The notes beneath the pieces were generated by a model that saw only the letters and a list, made by a program, of their open reading frames with translations, ran no database searches and was not told where the DNA came from. Source: Candidatus Melainabacteria bacterium (lineage in GTDB: Bacteria; Cyanobacteriota; Vampirovibrionia; Obscuribacterales; Obscuribacteraceae). Taken from it: DNA of 44,552 bases. The position numbers and the translations under genes are program-made. Shown here piece by piece: positions 25,533-34,108 of the stretch. The stretch covers positions 1 to 44,552 of the forward strand of contig PLZS01000143.1 of NCBI GenBank assembly GCA_003153555.1, written 5' to 3'. How positions within the stretch are numbered: the stretch's first letter is position 1; every line of letters begins with the position of its first letter.

Positions 25533-26495
25533 TTAATTGTATTTTGCCAGCGTTGCCTTGAGTGATTCTTTTAGCATGACACGAAGTTCCTCTGGTTCTA
25601 CCACGAGGGCATCTGATCCATACTGTCCTAGCCATCGTAAGACCTCTTCGAGGCTTGACGCTGGAAAGCTCAGAGTGCAAGACCCATCTGCAGAGTCTTT
25701 TAAAATCTGCTGAGGATGCCAGACACGTTCACGTATGTATCGCGCCGCATGTGGTGCAAATTGAACGGTGACATTGTGTTCTCGCTCGCCGTGCTCCAAT
25801 TGAAACGCAGCATCCATCCACTTGTTGATCACATCACGTGTCATCGGCTCAAAAGTAGCGTCCAATATTTTGTAGTCACGCATTCTGTGCAGCGCGAACA
25901 TCCTTAAGGCTTTTCGAGCATGACAGTAGGCAACCAGATACCATGCTCCGCGGTCGTGCAAAAGTATCTGAGGGTCTACTTGCCTTGACGTGGTTTCGCC
26001 TTTGCTCGCGGCAAAGTAGGTAAACTCGACTTGTTTGTGAGCATCACACGCCTTGTTGATATCAGTGAAAAGCTTGCCGCTGATTGGAATAATGGCGCTC
26101 CCGCGAAAACGAATAATAGCCTGGACGTCTGCAGGATCGACTTGAACTTTTTCAGGTAAACGCTCCGATATCTTCTCTAATGCGGATCTTAGAGTTGGCT
26201 CAAACGAAGTGCCGATGTATTGCGATAGCAATTCTTTCCCCAGTGTTAAGGCGAAGACCTCGCCGCTTGATAGTTCAAAGGCCGGCAGTCTTTTCTCTGG
26301 ATTGCTGTTGAAATAGCCATTTTTGAGATGATCAAAGTCTATTTCGCGAGCCAGGTTTTCGCGAAGAAATCGAATGTCTTCGTGCAGGGTGCGTTCTGAC
26401 ACCTCAAAGCGCTGGCACAAGTCTGTGACGCTGGGATAGCGCCCTCGACAAATTTCGCTGTCAATTGCCAATACCCGTTCAAGTTTAGTGCTCAT
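25533..26495 (-). CDS. WYL-domain transcriptional regulator
   Basis: An N-terminal helix-turn-helix at ~1-60 (YPSVTDLCQRFEVSERTLHEDIRFLR) is followed by a WYL domain (PF13280) at ~145-225 with VEFTYFAAS, DRGAWYLVAYCH and RMFALHRM, and a C-terminal WCX-like extension (VTVQFAPHAARYIRERVWHP). WYL proteins sense nucleic-acid or nucleotide ligands and commonly control DNA-repair and phage-defence genes. It is divergent from a nuclease-helicase gene 142 bp away, which suggests it controls that gene and itself. The inverted repeat at its own start codon could be its operator. Confidence 0.93.
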   Translation of the reverse strand: MSTKLERVLAIDSEICRGRYPSVTDLCQRFEVSERTLHEDIRFLRENLAREIDFDHLKNGYFNSNPEKRLPAFELSSGEVFALTLGKELLSQYIGTSFEPTLRSALEKISERLPEKVQVDPADVQAIIRFRGSAIIPISGKLFTDINKACDAHKQVEFTYFAASKGETTSRQVDPQILLHDRGAWYLVAYCHARKALRMFALHRMRDYKILDATFEPMTRDVINKWMDAAFQLEHGEREHNVTVQFAPHAARYIRERVWHPQQILKDSADGSCTLSFPASSLEEVLRWLGQYGSDALVVEPEELRVMLKESLKATLAKYN

Positions 26496-26528
26496 TGATA
26501 TCCACTCGATTTATATATGGATATATCA
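26496..26528. promoter_or_regulatory. Candidate WYL operator (inverted repeat)
   Basis: TGATATCCA (26496-26504) and TGGATATATCA (26518-26528) are inverted copies except for one extra AT. They sit immediately before the WYL start codon in the divergent promoter region, as expected for autoregulation. Assignment is inferred from position. Confidence 0.45.
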
Positions 26529-26552
26529 TCTCGACTTCGGGAGAATCGCATC

Positions 26553-26580
26553 CTGAACAATTTTAATCTTTTAGTATAGC
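26553..26580 (+). promoter_or_regulatory. Candidate promoter of nuclease-helicase gene
   Basis: CTGAAC (26553-26558) and TATAGC (26575-26580) are spaced by 16 bases and resemble sigma-70 -35 and -10 elements. The preceding TTAG-TATAGC string also occurs in both direct repeats near 162 and 1342. A start site near 26587 would give a leader of about 50 bases to ATG 26638. Confidence 0.35.
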
Positions 26581-26637
26581 AAGTGCATGTATTTCGCAGT
26601 TGTACTGACTATTCTGATATTAGCCACTGGAGAAGGA

Positions 26638-29600
26638 ATGATGCGTAAGGTCGATAATCGATTAGTTTTCTCACCGTCTGATCTTATTACCTTCATGGAT
26701 TCGGTCTACGATTCTTGGATGGACCGTTCGTCGGTTGAATTTCCTGACGAGTTTGAAGCAGACGAACAAGATGAGAGCGTAGCGATTCTTCAAGACCACG
26801 GCAATTTGCACGAGGCGGCTTTTCTTGCTCAATTGAGAGAGAGAGGCGAGGACATTGTCGAGATTAGTGGTCGGGACGAAAGTGCTGAACTAGCCACCAT
26901 TGCTGCCATGCAGGCAGGTCGAGGTGTCATCTATCAAGGCGTATTAGCTTCAGGCGAGTTTTCTGGTCGATCTGATTTCCTAGTTAAGGTGCCCGGGAAA
27001 TCCAAGCTTGGTGATTTTCACTACGAGGTTTGGGACACTAAGCTGTCTAAAAAAACGAAACCCTACTTTGTAGTCCAATTATGTTGTTATGCGGAAATGC
27101 TTGAAAAGATTCAAGAACGCGCTCCTGAGTCGCTCAAAATTGTTTTGGGCGATTGTAGCGAAATGGAATTCGCCACCCGCGACTACGTACACTTTTATCA
27201 GCAACTAAAGAAATCTTTTCTTGAGTTCCAAAATAGTTTCTCGAGAAACAGTCCTCCAGACGACGTGGTGGCAGGTGTTTATAGTCGTTGGAAGTCGATG
27301 TCCGAGAGCATGCTTGAAGAACGTGACGATTTAAGCCGTATTGCCAATATTAGGAAAGCGCAAATCGAGCGGTTGAAGCAAACTGGAATCAACACTCTAA
27401 CTAAACTTGCTAGATCAGCGTCAGTAGATGCTCCATCTCTTAAGGGGCTAATTTTTGAGACATTGAAGGAGCAAGCTCAACTTCAGATTCAAACTGTCGC
27501 CGAAGAGAAGGTCGCTTATAAAATCCTTCCTCCTGTGGAAGGCAAAGGTCTGTCACTTTTACCTCCTGCTTCGCCCAATGATATTTTTTTTGATATGGAA
27601 GGCTATCCCCATATAGAGGGCGGTTTAGAGTACCTCTTTGGAATAGTGTCCAAGCATAATCAAACTTTGACGTTTGAAGATTGGTGGGCTCATGATCGCG
27701 ATCAAGAAAAACTCGCTTTCGAACAGTTCATTGATTATGTTTATTCGAGATGGCTACAAGATCCATCTTTACACGTCTATCATTACGCACCATATGAGGT
27801 GTCCGCTGTTCGCCGATTGGCTGGCCGGCACTCAACGAGGGTAGAAGAGGTTGACAATCTACTGCGAAATGAAATTTTTGTCGACCTTTACCAAATTGTT
27901 CGTCAAGCACTGCTGGTCGGCGTGCCCTCATATTCTATTAAGCATATAGAGCATCTTTATCGACCAAAGCGCAGTGGTGCAGTTTCCAAAGCTACTGATT
28001 CAGTCGTGTTCTACGAGCGGTGGCTCCAACAGTCAGATGGCGAGCTCTGGAGTGAGTCGACTCTGCTCAAGGAAATTCGAGACTATAACGAAGCAGATTG
28101 CCGTTCCACTGAGCAACTTGCTCTTTGGCTGTGGGACAGGCAAGCCGAAAACAAAATCGCCTACACCGGGAAAATTTCCGAAACTCCTCGCGAAGTTGAA
28201 CAGTCTCCTGCGTCTGCGCTTGCAGAGGATCTTTTGCTAGAGGCTGAGCAGATCAGTGACTCAGAGACAAGACGAGTGCAAGAATTATTGGCTCACGTTC
28301 TCGAATTTCACAAACGAGAAGACAGACCGATGTGGTGGCGCCGATACGATCGGCAGAAAAAGTCGACGGAAGAGTTATTCGAAGATTTAGACTGTCTTGC
28401 TGGATTGAGACGAACTAAGCTGCCGCCTTATCCGGTCCAGCGTTCAGTTGCCTACGAATATTCTTACGACCCAGATCAAGATACTAAACTTGATGATGGT
28501 GAGAACTGTCTGTTTCTGCACGATCTCAGTAATACCAGGATTTGTAAGTTGGATCGAAAGAGAGGTTTGATCTCGGTTGTCCTGGGTAAAGAAAAGGCGC
28601 CTCCACCCTATGAAATCACTTTGCTGCCGAACGAGAAAATCCACACACAAACCATATCAGAGGCCATCTTTGAAGTGGCGCTTGATTGGTCAGACAACAA
28701 AATACTGCCAAAGGCTTTGGGAGACCTTCTCTATCGAAAAGAGCCTGACATTCGGGGTAGAAAAAGCGGAAATCCGATCGTCCAATCCTCAGACGCGCGC
28801 GACGTAGTTGACGCTATTGGACGCATGCAAAACACCACACTGTGCATTCAAGGGCCGCCTGGATGTGGAAAAACATATGTCGCTACACACACGATTGTCG
28901 ATCTCTTGCGACAAGGTAAGCGCATCGGCATAGCCTCCAATTCGCATAAAGCGATCGAACACCTGTTGGAAAAAGTAGCCGATCATGCTGCGGCGACTGG
29001 AACGGCTCTGCGCGCGGTCAAGATAGGTGGCGCAAAGCCAAAGTCGGGCAAGGTTTTTCAATGTGGTGTTGAGTACAGCGGCACTGCTGGACAATTCTTT
29101 TCAAAGGTAGATGCTCAGAAATACAATTTAGTCGCTGGTACCGCGTGGTGCTTTAGTCATGAAGGTGCAAATGGTGCCTTCGATTATTTGTTTATCGATG
29201 AAGCCGGTCAGGTTTGCCTGGCTAATGTAGTTGGAATGAGTCGAAGTGCCAACAATCTAATACTGCTTGGCGATCAAATGCAGCTGGAGCAGCCAGTTGA
29301 GGGCACCCATCCAGGTGAAAGTGGCAAGTCTTCTCTGGAATATTTCTTGCAAGATCACGCCACCGTACCGGAAAATCTTGGTATTTTTCTTGGCACCACT
29401 TACAGAATGCATCCTGATGTGTGTCAGGTCATATCGTCTGCAGTGTATGAGTCAAGAATCGTTCCTCACCCCGGTACTGTCCAGCAGATTCTCAGGATAC
29501 CATCAGTTGTTTCTAGACGCATTGCCAAGGTTTCGGGCATAGTGTGGGTTCCTGTTGAACACTCTGGCAATACTCAAGCTAGTGATCAGGAAGTGCAGAA

Positions 29601-30048
29601 AATAGACGCTATCGTCAAGGATTTGCTTCTTTGTCAGTATACAGATAAAGATGGTCAAACAAAACCAATCACACTAAACGACATTTTGATCGTCGCTCCG
29701 TACAACATGCAAGTGCGAAGGATTGCCAGTTGTATTAGTGGTGCTCAGGTGGCGTCAATCGATAAGTTTCAAGGGCGTGAGGCTCCAGTGGTAATACTAT
29801 CGATGTGTGCCAGTGACGCTGGCTCTTCTCCTCGAGGTATGGACTTTCTCTTCAGCATGAGTCGGTTGAACGTGGCAATATCTCGTGCCAAGACAATTGC
29901 GTTTGTAGTAGGCAATCCTAACTTGACTAAAACCGCTTGCACATCATTGAAGCAAATGCGTCTGCTGAATTTTTTCTGCCAAATTGTTGATGCCGGTAAG
30001 AATGGTTCACCTGCGGATAAAGTTCACGCTCCTAAAATTCCAGTCTAG
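26638..30048 (+). CDS. RecB-like nuclease / RNase H-like / UPF1-like helicase fusion (TM0106 type)
   Basis: A large three-part protein. (1) RecB/Cas4-like PD-(D/E)XK nuclease: Glu76, GRSD with Asp130, WDTK (150-152) and QLCCY (164-168), numbered from an upstream ATG at 26587. (2) RNase_H_2-like domain (~330-510): FFDMEGYP, VYHYAPYEVSAVRRL, DYNEADCRSTEQL. (3) SF1 helicase: GPPGCGKT near 756, DEAGQ near 867, LLGDQMQLEQP, YRMHP, DKFQGRE and SRLNVAISRAK. All nuclease and helicase motifs look intact. ATG 26638 (or 26641) is chosen for GGAGAAGGA just upstream; the frame opens at 26587. Related TM0106-family proteins are widespread but uncharacterised; the domains suggest DNA or RNA processing. RmuC follows after 13 bases. 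Confidence 0.9.
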   Translation: MMRKVDNRLVFSPSDLITFMDSVYDSWMDRSSVEFPDEFEADEQDESVAILQDHGNLHEAAFLAQLRERGEDIVEISGRDESAELATIAAMQAGRGVIYQGVLASGEFSGRSDFLVKVPGKSKLGDFHYEVWDTKLSKKTKPYFVVQLCCYAEMLEKIQERAPESLKIVLGDCSEMEFATRDYVHFYQQLKKSFLEFQNSFSRNSPPDDVVAGVYSRWKSMSESMLEERDDLSRIANIRKAQIERLKQTGINTLTKLARSASVDAPSLKGLIFETLKEQAQLQIQTVAEEKVAYKILPPVEGKGLSLLPPASPNDIFFDMEGYPHIEGGLEYLFGIVSKHNQTLTFEDWWAHDRDQEKLAFEQFIDYVYSRWLQDPSLHVYHYAPYEVSAVRRLAGRHSTRVEEVDNLLRNEIFVDLYQIVRQALLVGVPSYSIKHIEHLYRPKRSGAVSKATDSVVFYERWLQQSDGELWSESTLLKEIRDYNEADCRSTEQLALWLWDRQAENKIAYTGKISETPREVEQSPASALAEDLLLEAEQISDSETRRVQELLAHVLEFHKREDRPMWWRRYDRQKKSTEELFEDLDCLAGLRRTKLPPYPVQRSVAYEYSYDPDQDTKLDDGENCLFLHDLSNTRICKLDRKRGLISVVLGKEKAPPPYEITLLPNEKIHTQTISEAIFEVALDWSDNKILPKALGDLLYRKEPDIRGRKSGNPIVQSSDARDVVDAIGRMQNTTLCIQGPPGCGKTYVATHTIVDLLRQGKRIGIASNSHKAIEHLLEKVADHAAATGTALRAVKIGGAKPKSGKVFQCGVEYSGTAGQFFSKVDAQKYNLVAGTAWCFSHEGANGAFDYLFIDEAGQVCLANVVGMSRSANNLILLGDQMQLEQPVEGTHPGESGKSSLEYFLQDHATVPENLGIFLGTTYRMHPDVCQVISSAVYESRIVPHPGTVQQILRIPSVVSRRIAKVSGIVWVPVEHSGNTQASDQEVQKIDAIVKDLLLCQYTDKDGQTKPITLNDILIVAPYNMQVRRIASCISGAQVASIDKFQGREAPVVILSMCASDAGSSPRGMDFLFSMSRLNVAISRAKTIAFVVGNPNLTKTACTSLKQMRLLNFFCQIVDAGKNGSPADKVHAPKIPV

Positions 30049-30061
30049 AAATGAGTATAAA

Positions 30062-31639
30062 ATGGAATACGCTGCCTTATTAATCATTGGTCTGATACTA
30101 GGAGCGGTGACGTGCTTCCTCGTGATGCGTAGCAAAATTGCCGACGCAGCCGAACGCGCTGATGCCAACTATAAATCTGAAAGGGCGACCTTGCTTTCTA
30201 AAGTTGAGGAGCGGCAAAGGAATGTTGAAGAAGCGAAATTGGAAAAATGTGTTCTCAATGATCAGATAGCAATGCTGACACGTGAGCAATCATTGACCCA
30301 ATCGCGCCTGGCTGCATCTGAGGAACGCAATAATCAAATAGCTAGGTTAGAGCAAGCCCTGAACGCCCGTGAATTGCAAGCGAGCGACGCGACAGTGGTT
30401 GTCTCGCAACTCAAACAGCAACTTGCGGTGGTCGAGACGGCCCGTGAGAACGAACGGTTATCTGCCGTAGAGAAGATTGCTCTGGTTGAACAAGCACAAG
30501 AAAAGCTTAGTGCGGCGTTCCAGGCTCTTTCTTCTGAAGCGTTGAAGTCCAATAATCAGGCATTCTTAGAGTTGGCGAAAACTTCACTAGAACGTTTTCA
30601 AGAAGGGGCGAAGGTTGATTTGGATCAGCGGCAGAAGTCGATCGATGAACTCGTAAAGCCGTTGAAAGACTCATTGACTAACGTAGATAGCAAAATTCAA
30701 GACTTAGAGAAAGAGAGAATTAGCGCCTATTCAGGCCTGCGAGAACAGATAACTGCACTTGCGACCGGTCAAACAAGCTTGCAGCAAGAGACTCAAAACT
30801 TAGTCAGGGCCTTGAGAACACCTAACGTTCGAGGCAGATGGGGTGAGATACAGCTCAAAAAAGTTGTCGAAATGGCAGGTATGGTCGAGCATTGCGATTT
30901 TGTGCAGCAAGAATCTGCTGATACAGCTGATGGAAAACTTCGGCCGGACATGGTCGTAAAATTGCCTAACAACAAAAACATAGTTGTCGACTCGAAGGCG
31001 CCTTTGCAAGCTTATCTAGATGCACTCCAGGCACCTGATGATCTGAGTCGACAAAAACATCTTAAAGACCACGCTCGCCAAGTGCGAGATCACTTGACCA
31101 AGCTCTCTAACAAAGCTTATTGGGACCAGTTTCAACCAACTCCAGAATTTGTTGTTTTGTTTTTGCCAGGTGAGTCATTTTTTAGCGCTGCGCTCGAACA
31201 AGATCCTTCCTTGATCGAATGTGGTGTCAATCAACGTGTCATTTTGGCGACACCAACAACATTGATCGCATTGCTGCAGGCTGTTGCCTACGGTTGGAAG
31301 CAAGAAAAATTAGCAGAGAACGCGCAGAAGATCAGTGAACTTGGTAAGGAATTTTATGACAGATTGCGAACCATGGTTATTCACTTCGCCGACATCAGAA
31401 AGGGTCTAGACAAGACCGTGGACGCGTACAATCGCACCGTTGGATCGCTTGAATCTCGTGTTCTAGTTTCTGCACGAAAGTTCCAAGAATTGGGCGCCAC
31501 CACAGGCGAAGAAATAATCGAGTTAGAGGTTCACGATCGATCCATTCGACTCCTCAATGCCCAAGAGTTGGGCAAAGTCCCGCTGATGGCAGTCGCTTCT
31601 GAGCAGCCAGAACCTAGTTGTAATTTGGCATTAAGCTAG
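30062..31639 (+). CDS. rmuC: DNA recombination protein RmuC
   Basis: An N-terminal transmembrane helix (YAALLIIGLILGAVTCFLV) is followed by a long coiled coil (~25-200), then the RmuC domain (PF02646): RGRWGEIQLKKVVEMAGM, RPDMVVKLPNN, IVVDSKAPL, PEFVVLFLPGESFF, ATPTTLIALLQAVAYGW. The RPD and DSK residues fit a PD-(D/E)XK nuclease core. RmuC limits inversions between short inverted repeats in E. coli. The frame opens at 29984 inside the helicase gene, but ATG 30062 gives the membrane-anchor N-terminus. It is 13 bases after the helicase stop, so the two are co-transcribed. Confidence 0.93.
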   Translation: MEYAALLIIGLILGAVTCFLVMRSKIADAAERADANYKSERATLLSKVEERQRNVEEAKLEKCVLNDQIAMLTREQSLTQSRLAASEERNNQIARLEQALNARELQASDATVVVSQLKQQLAVVETARENERLSAVEKIALVEQAQEKLSAAFQALSSEALKSNNQAFLELAKTSLERFQEGAKVDLDQRQKSIDELVKPLKDSLTNVDSKIQDLEKERISAYSGLREQITALATGQTSLQQETQNLVRALRTPNVRGRWGEIQLKKVVEMAGMVEHCDFVQQESADTADGKLRPDMVVKLPNNKNIVVDSKAPLQAYLDALQAPDDLSRQKHLKDHARQVRDHLTKLSNKAYWDQFQPTPEFVVLFLPGESFFSAALEQDPSLIECGVNQRVILATPTTLIALLQAVAYGWKQEKLAENAQKISELGKEFYDRLRTMVIHFADIRKGLDKTVDAYNRTVGSLESRVLVSARKFQELGATTGEEIIELEVHDRSIRLLNAQELGKVPLMAVASEQPEPSCNLALS

Positions 31640-31753
31640 TTGCTGTGGAGCTCGAACTTGAGCACCTGCATCCTATACAATGTTCTGGACGGCAATTCGG
31701 CGGGAGTCTGAACATTAGTTGGGCATGGTATGGATTGAATCCAAATAAGGGCA

Positions 31754-32890
31754 ATGGGCGAAGAAAACAAGCTATCGAAATTAGAACTTGAACGATATAG
31801 TCGCCACCTCGTTATTCCGGAGGTAGGACTTGAGGGACAAGAGAAGTTAAAGGCAGCAAGTGTGCTTGTGATCGGAGCAGGAGGCTTGGGGTCACCTGCT
31901 GTACTGTATCTCGCGGCCGCAGGCGTAGGAACAATCGGAATCGTTGATTTCGATGAAGTTGATCTATCCAATTTGCAGAGGCAAGTGCTTTATACGACTG
32001 AAGATGTGGGTAAGTCGAAGGTTCGGGTCGCATACACGAAGGCGCTGAAACTCAATCCTGAAATTAAAGTGGTGCAGCACGAGGAAGAGCTCAACGCAGC
32101 CAACATTGATCAGACTTTTAAAAACTATGATGTCATCGTAGATGGTAGTGACAATTTCGAAACTCGATATCTGGTCAATGATGCCTGTGTGCTGCTGAAT
32201 AAGCCCAATGTTCACGGTGCTGTTCATCGTTTCGAAGGTCAGGCAAGCGTTTTCAAAACAGGTGCTGGACCTTGTTATCGTTGTGTCTTCAGGGAACCAC
32301 CGGTTGCCGGTACCGTGCTGAATTGTGCGCAAGCTGGAGTGCTAGGTGTATTGCCCGGTATCGTGGGCACCATTCAAGCAACTGAGTGTCTTAAACTGAT
32401 CCTGTCGCTGGGAGAATCACTAACCGGCCGATTGTTATTGATTGACGCACTAGCGATGAGTTTCCGAACCATCAAAATCAAGCGCGATCCTAACTGCACT
32501 GTATGCGGTGACAACCCTTCGGTTTCTTCTGCTCGGCAGCCGAACATGCAAAATATTGGTTGCCAGACCATATCGTTTCTCGATCCAACTGAACTGGCAA
32601 GCGAATTCGCCAATGGAAAGGAAATTCTATTGGTGGACGTGAGAGAGGCTAACGAATTTAACTACTCACATTTGCGGGGTGCGGTTCACATTCCGCTCGG
32701 ACATTTGGCAGCGCGAATGGTTGAATTGCCCGCTCAGGCGAACATAGTTGTTTATTGCAAAAGTGGCGCACGAAGCCGCAAAGCGGTTGAGCTAATGCAG
32801 CTCGTTGGAATGACAAATGTGCGGAATCTCAAGGGCGGCATCCGCGCCTGGACAAAACAAGTTGATACTTCAATGTCATTCCTGGACTAA
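31754..32890 (+). CDS. moeB: MoeB/MoeZ-like E1 adenylyltransferase with rhodanese domain
   Basis: An E1-like enzyme that adenylates the C-terminal glycine of a ubiquitin-like sulfur carrier (MoaD, ThiS) and, through its rhodanese domain, can pass on sulfur. Residues 1-245: ERYSRHLVIPEVGLEGQ, nucleotide motif GAGGLG (41-46), DFDEVDLSNLQRQ, VDGSDNFETRYLVND, zinc cysteines CYRC (174/177) and CTVC (248/251), NCAQAGVLGVLPG. Residues ~275-375: rhodanese with Cys335 in CKSGARS. An ATG at 31754 follows TAAGGG closely. The 3' end overlaps by four bases the convergent gene at 32887, which encodes a protein ending in Gly-Gly, a possible partner. The symbol is by family; it could equally be moeZ-like. 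Confidence 0.92.
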   Translation: MGEENKLSKLELERYSRHLVIPEVGLEGQEKLKAASVLVIGAGGLGSPAVLYLAAAGVGTIGIVDFDEVDLSNLQRQVLYTTEDVGKSKVRVAYTKALKLNPEIKVVQHEEELNAANIDQTFKNYDVIVDGSDNFETRYLVNDACVLLNKPNVHGAVHRFEGQASVFKTGAGPCYRCVFREPPVAGTVLNCAQAGVLGVLPGIVGTIQATECLKLILSLGESLTGRLLLIDALAMSFRTIKIKRDPNCTVCGDNPSVSSARQPNMQNIGCQTISFLDPTELASEFANGKEILLVDVREANEFNYSHLRGAVHIPLGHLAARMVELPAQANIVVYCKSGARSRKAVELMQLVGMTNVRNLKGGIRAWTKQVDTSMSFLD

Positions 32891-33327
32891 CCCCCAATGA
32901 GCGGCATCAATTTCAAAAACGTGACGTTTGATTTTGCTGTTACGAAAACATCTTGCTCCAGTTCTTCTACTTGATGGTCATCAACAAGTAAGACAAACTG
33001 ATTATTACTAAATGCATCCAGAGCGCGGCTGTACAGTTTTTCAGGGTTGAGTTTGCCATCGCCCGGCTGTGTTCCACTGAGACTTTGCTCCTGTTCCAAT
33101 GGGATGAAAAATGAATGCCGTTGCGAGTCTTTGCTCTTGTCGCGATGTTGTTCAATTTGATGATCGATGTACAGACAAATCAATTGGCGCACTGTGATTC
33201 TCTCGGGAATACTAATATCGCTGAATTGATTCGGCTTCCCACCACCCGTTGCTTGTTCGGAAATTGTTAGAGTCGTTGTTGCCACCATAAAAGTGCTGAC
33301 CTCTCTGAAGTTGGGTCGATTTGCCAT
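32887..33327 (-). CDS. Putative beta-grasp (ubiquitin/MoaD-like) protein with C-terminal GG
   Basis: 146 residues with a layout like MoaD/ThiS: two early strands (TTLTISEQ, FSDISIPERI), a helix (TVRQLICLYIDHQI), a polar insertion of ~45 residues, and final strands FVLLVDDHQVEEL and VTFLKLMPLIGG ending in Gly145-Gly146. That terminus matches the activated tail of ubiquitin-like carriers, where VNG-x-V and a closing PPVAGG occur in MoaD. It is tail-to-tail with the MoeB-rhodanese gene, which encodes the type of enzyme that activates such tails. Starts at ATG 33327 or possibly 33288. The fold is inferred by eye, not by search. A palindrome lies just upstream at 33335. Confidence 0.6.
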   Translation of the reverse strand: MANRPNFREVSTFMVATTTLTISEQATGGGKPNQFSDISIPERITVRQLICLYIDHQIEQHRDKSKDSQRHSFFIPLEQEQSLSGTQPGDGKLNPEKLYSRALDAFSNNQFVLLVDDHQVEELEQDVFVTAKSNVTFLKLMPLIGG

Positions 33328-33334
33328 CGTACTT

Positions 33335-33347
33335 ATACCCGGGGTAT
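33335..33347. promoter_or_regulatory. Palindrome upstream of GG-terminal gene
   Basis: ATACC-CGG-GGTAT, a 13 bp palindrome eight bases from the ATG at 33327. Its position suggests an operator; the regulator is unknown. Confidence 0.35.
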
Positions 33348-33546
33348 CACACTTGCCTCCGCATAATATTGAATTTTAATTCTGACGAAATTGAATCTGA
33401 ACGCCCGGAGTTGTTTTGCGCACTTCTCTGCAAGAAATCTCAAGGCTACACTTTGTTGGAAATAATGTCGTTTTTCTAACAACGGCGACATTCATTTTTT
33501 TGAGCTAAGACCATTTCAGAAATCAACAGACTGCTCAAGAGCTCGC

Positions 33547-34104
33547 CTAATCGCCACGTAACTTATCCAGATAACTTCGCTTGTTGGGATCGACATAACC
33601 CATAGCGAGGTCATCAGGCGCGCTATCTGGAGCAGACTCTTGAAGTGACTGTTTTGATCGAGAAGGAAAAACCCAAGCGGGAATTAGACTGCCAAGAAAT
33701 AAACAAAGAGTGAAGAAGCAGACCTCCCATCCTCGACCTGGTCGCACCGTTGAATCTGCGTTGTCCAATGGGTTGTAAAAGACAAATTCGCTGCTCCCAA
33801 TCGGGTGCGCATGTTGAAACAGACCAAGGTCCAGTGCGTTCCATGTGCTACCGATCAGTGTTTGACCTAGATGCCGCCCCCCCTTTGTTTCGTATGAATA
33901 ATTCAAATAAATCGGAAAATTTCTATCTCGCTCTGGTCCCAAAGCTACACTTTCTGTACGCGCTAGTGTGGTTGGCCAAAGAAATGTGGATGCGGTAAAG
34001 GCAGTAGCGCACAAGGCTGTTATCAATAGAACGATTTGAATGACTGTGCGTTTACGGAGACGTGATACGTTTTTGGATGGCTTCGATGTCGTTGGCGGGT
34101 GCAT
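33547..34104 (-). CDS. DUF3592-like two-pass membrane protein
   Basis: A basic N-terminus, a transmembrane helix (VIQIVLLITALCATAFTAS), an exterior beta domain and a second helix (CFFTLCLFLGSLIPAWVF). The exterior part has the DUF3592 (PF12158) pattern: YLNYSYETKGGRHLGQ, then HPIGSSEFVFYNPLDNADSTVRPG. Function unknown. Its ATG is only four bases after the stop of the DUF4388 gene, in TAATGAGATG, so translation is probably coupled and the two products may work together at the membrane. Confidence 0.75.
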   Translation of the reverse strand: MHPPTTSKPSKNVSRLRKRTVIQIVLLITALCATAFTASTFLWPTTLARTESVALGPERDRNFPIYLNYSYETKGGRHLGQTLIGSTWNALDLGLFQHAHPIGSSEFVFYNPLDNADSTVRPGRGWEVCFFTLCLFLGSLIPAWVFPSRSKQSLQESAPDSAPDDLAMGYVDPNKRSYLDKLRGD

Positions 34105-34108
34105 CTCA

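Noticed and set aside
32967..33155. Frames inside the GG-terminal protein gene
   Set aside because: Shadow frames; the full-length frame has strand/helix pattern and a meaningful C-terminus.
33335..33347. Possible CsoR-type copper operator
   Set aside because: The TACCC/GGGTA halves lack the four-base gap of CsoR sites and no copper gene is adjacent; kept only as a generic palindrome.
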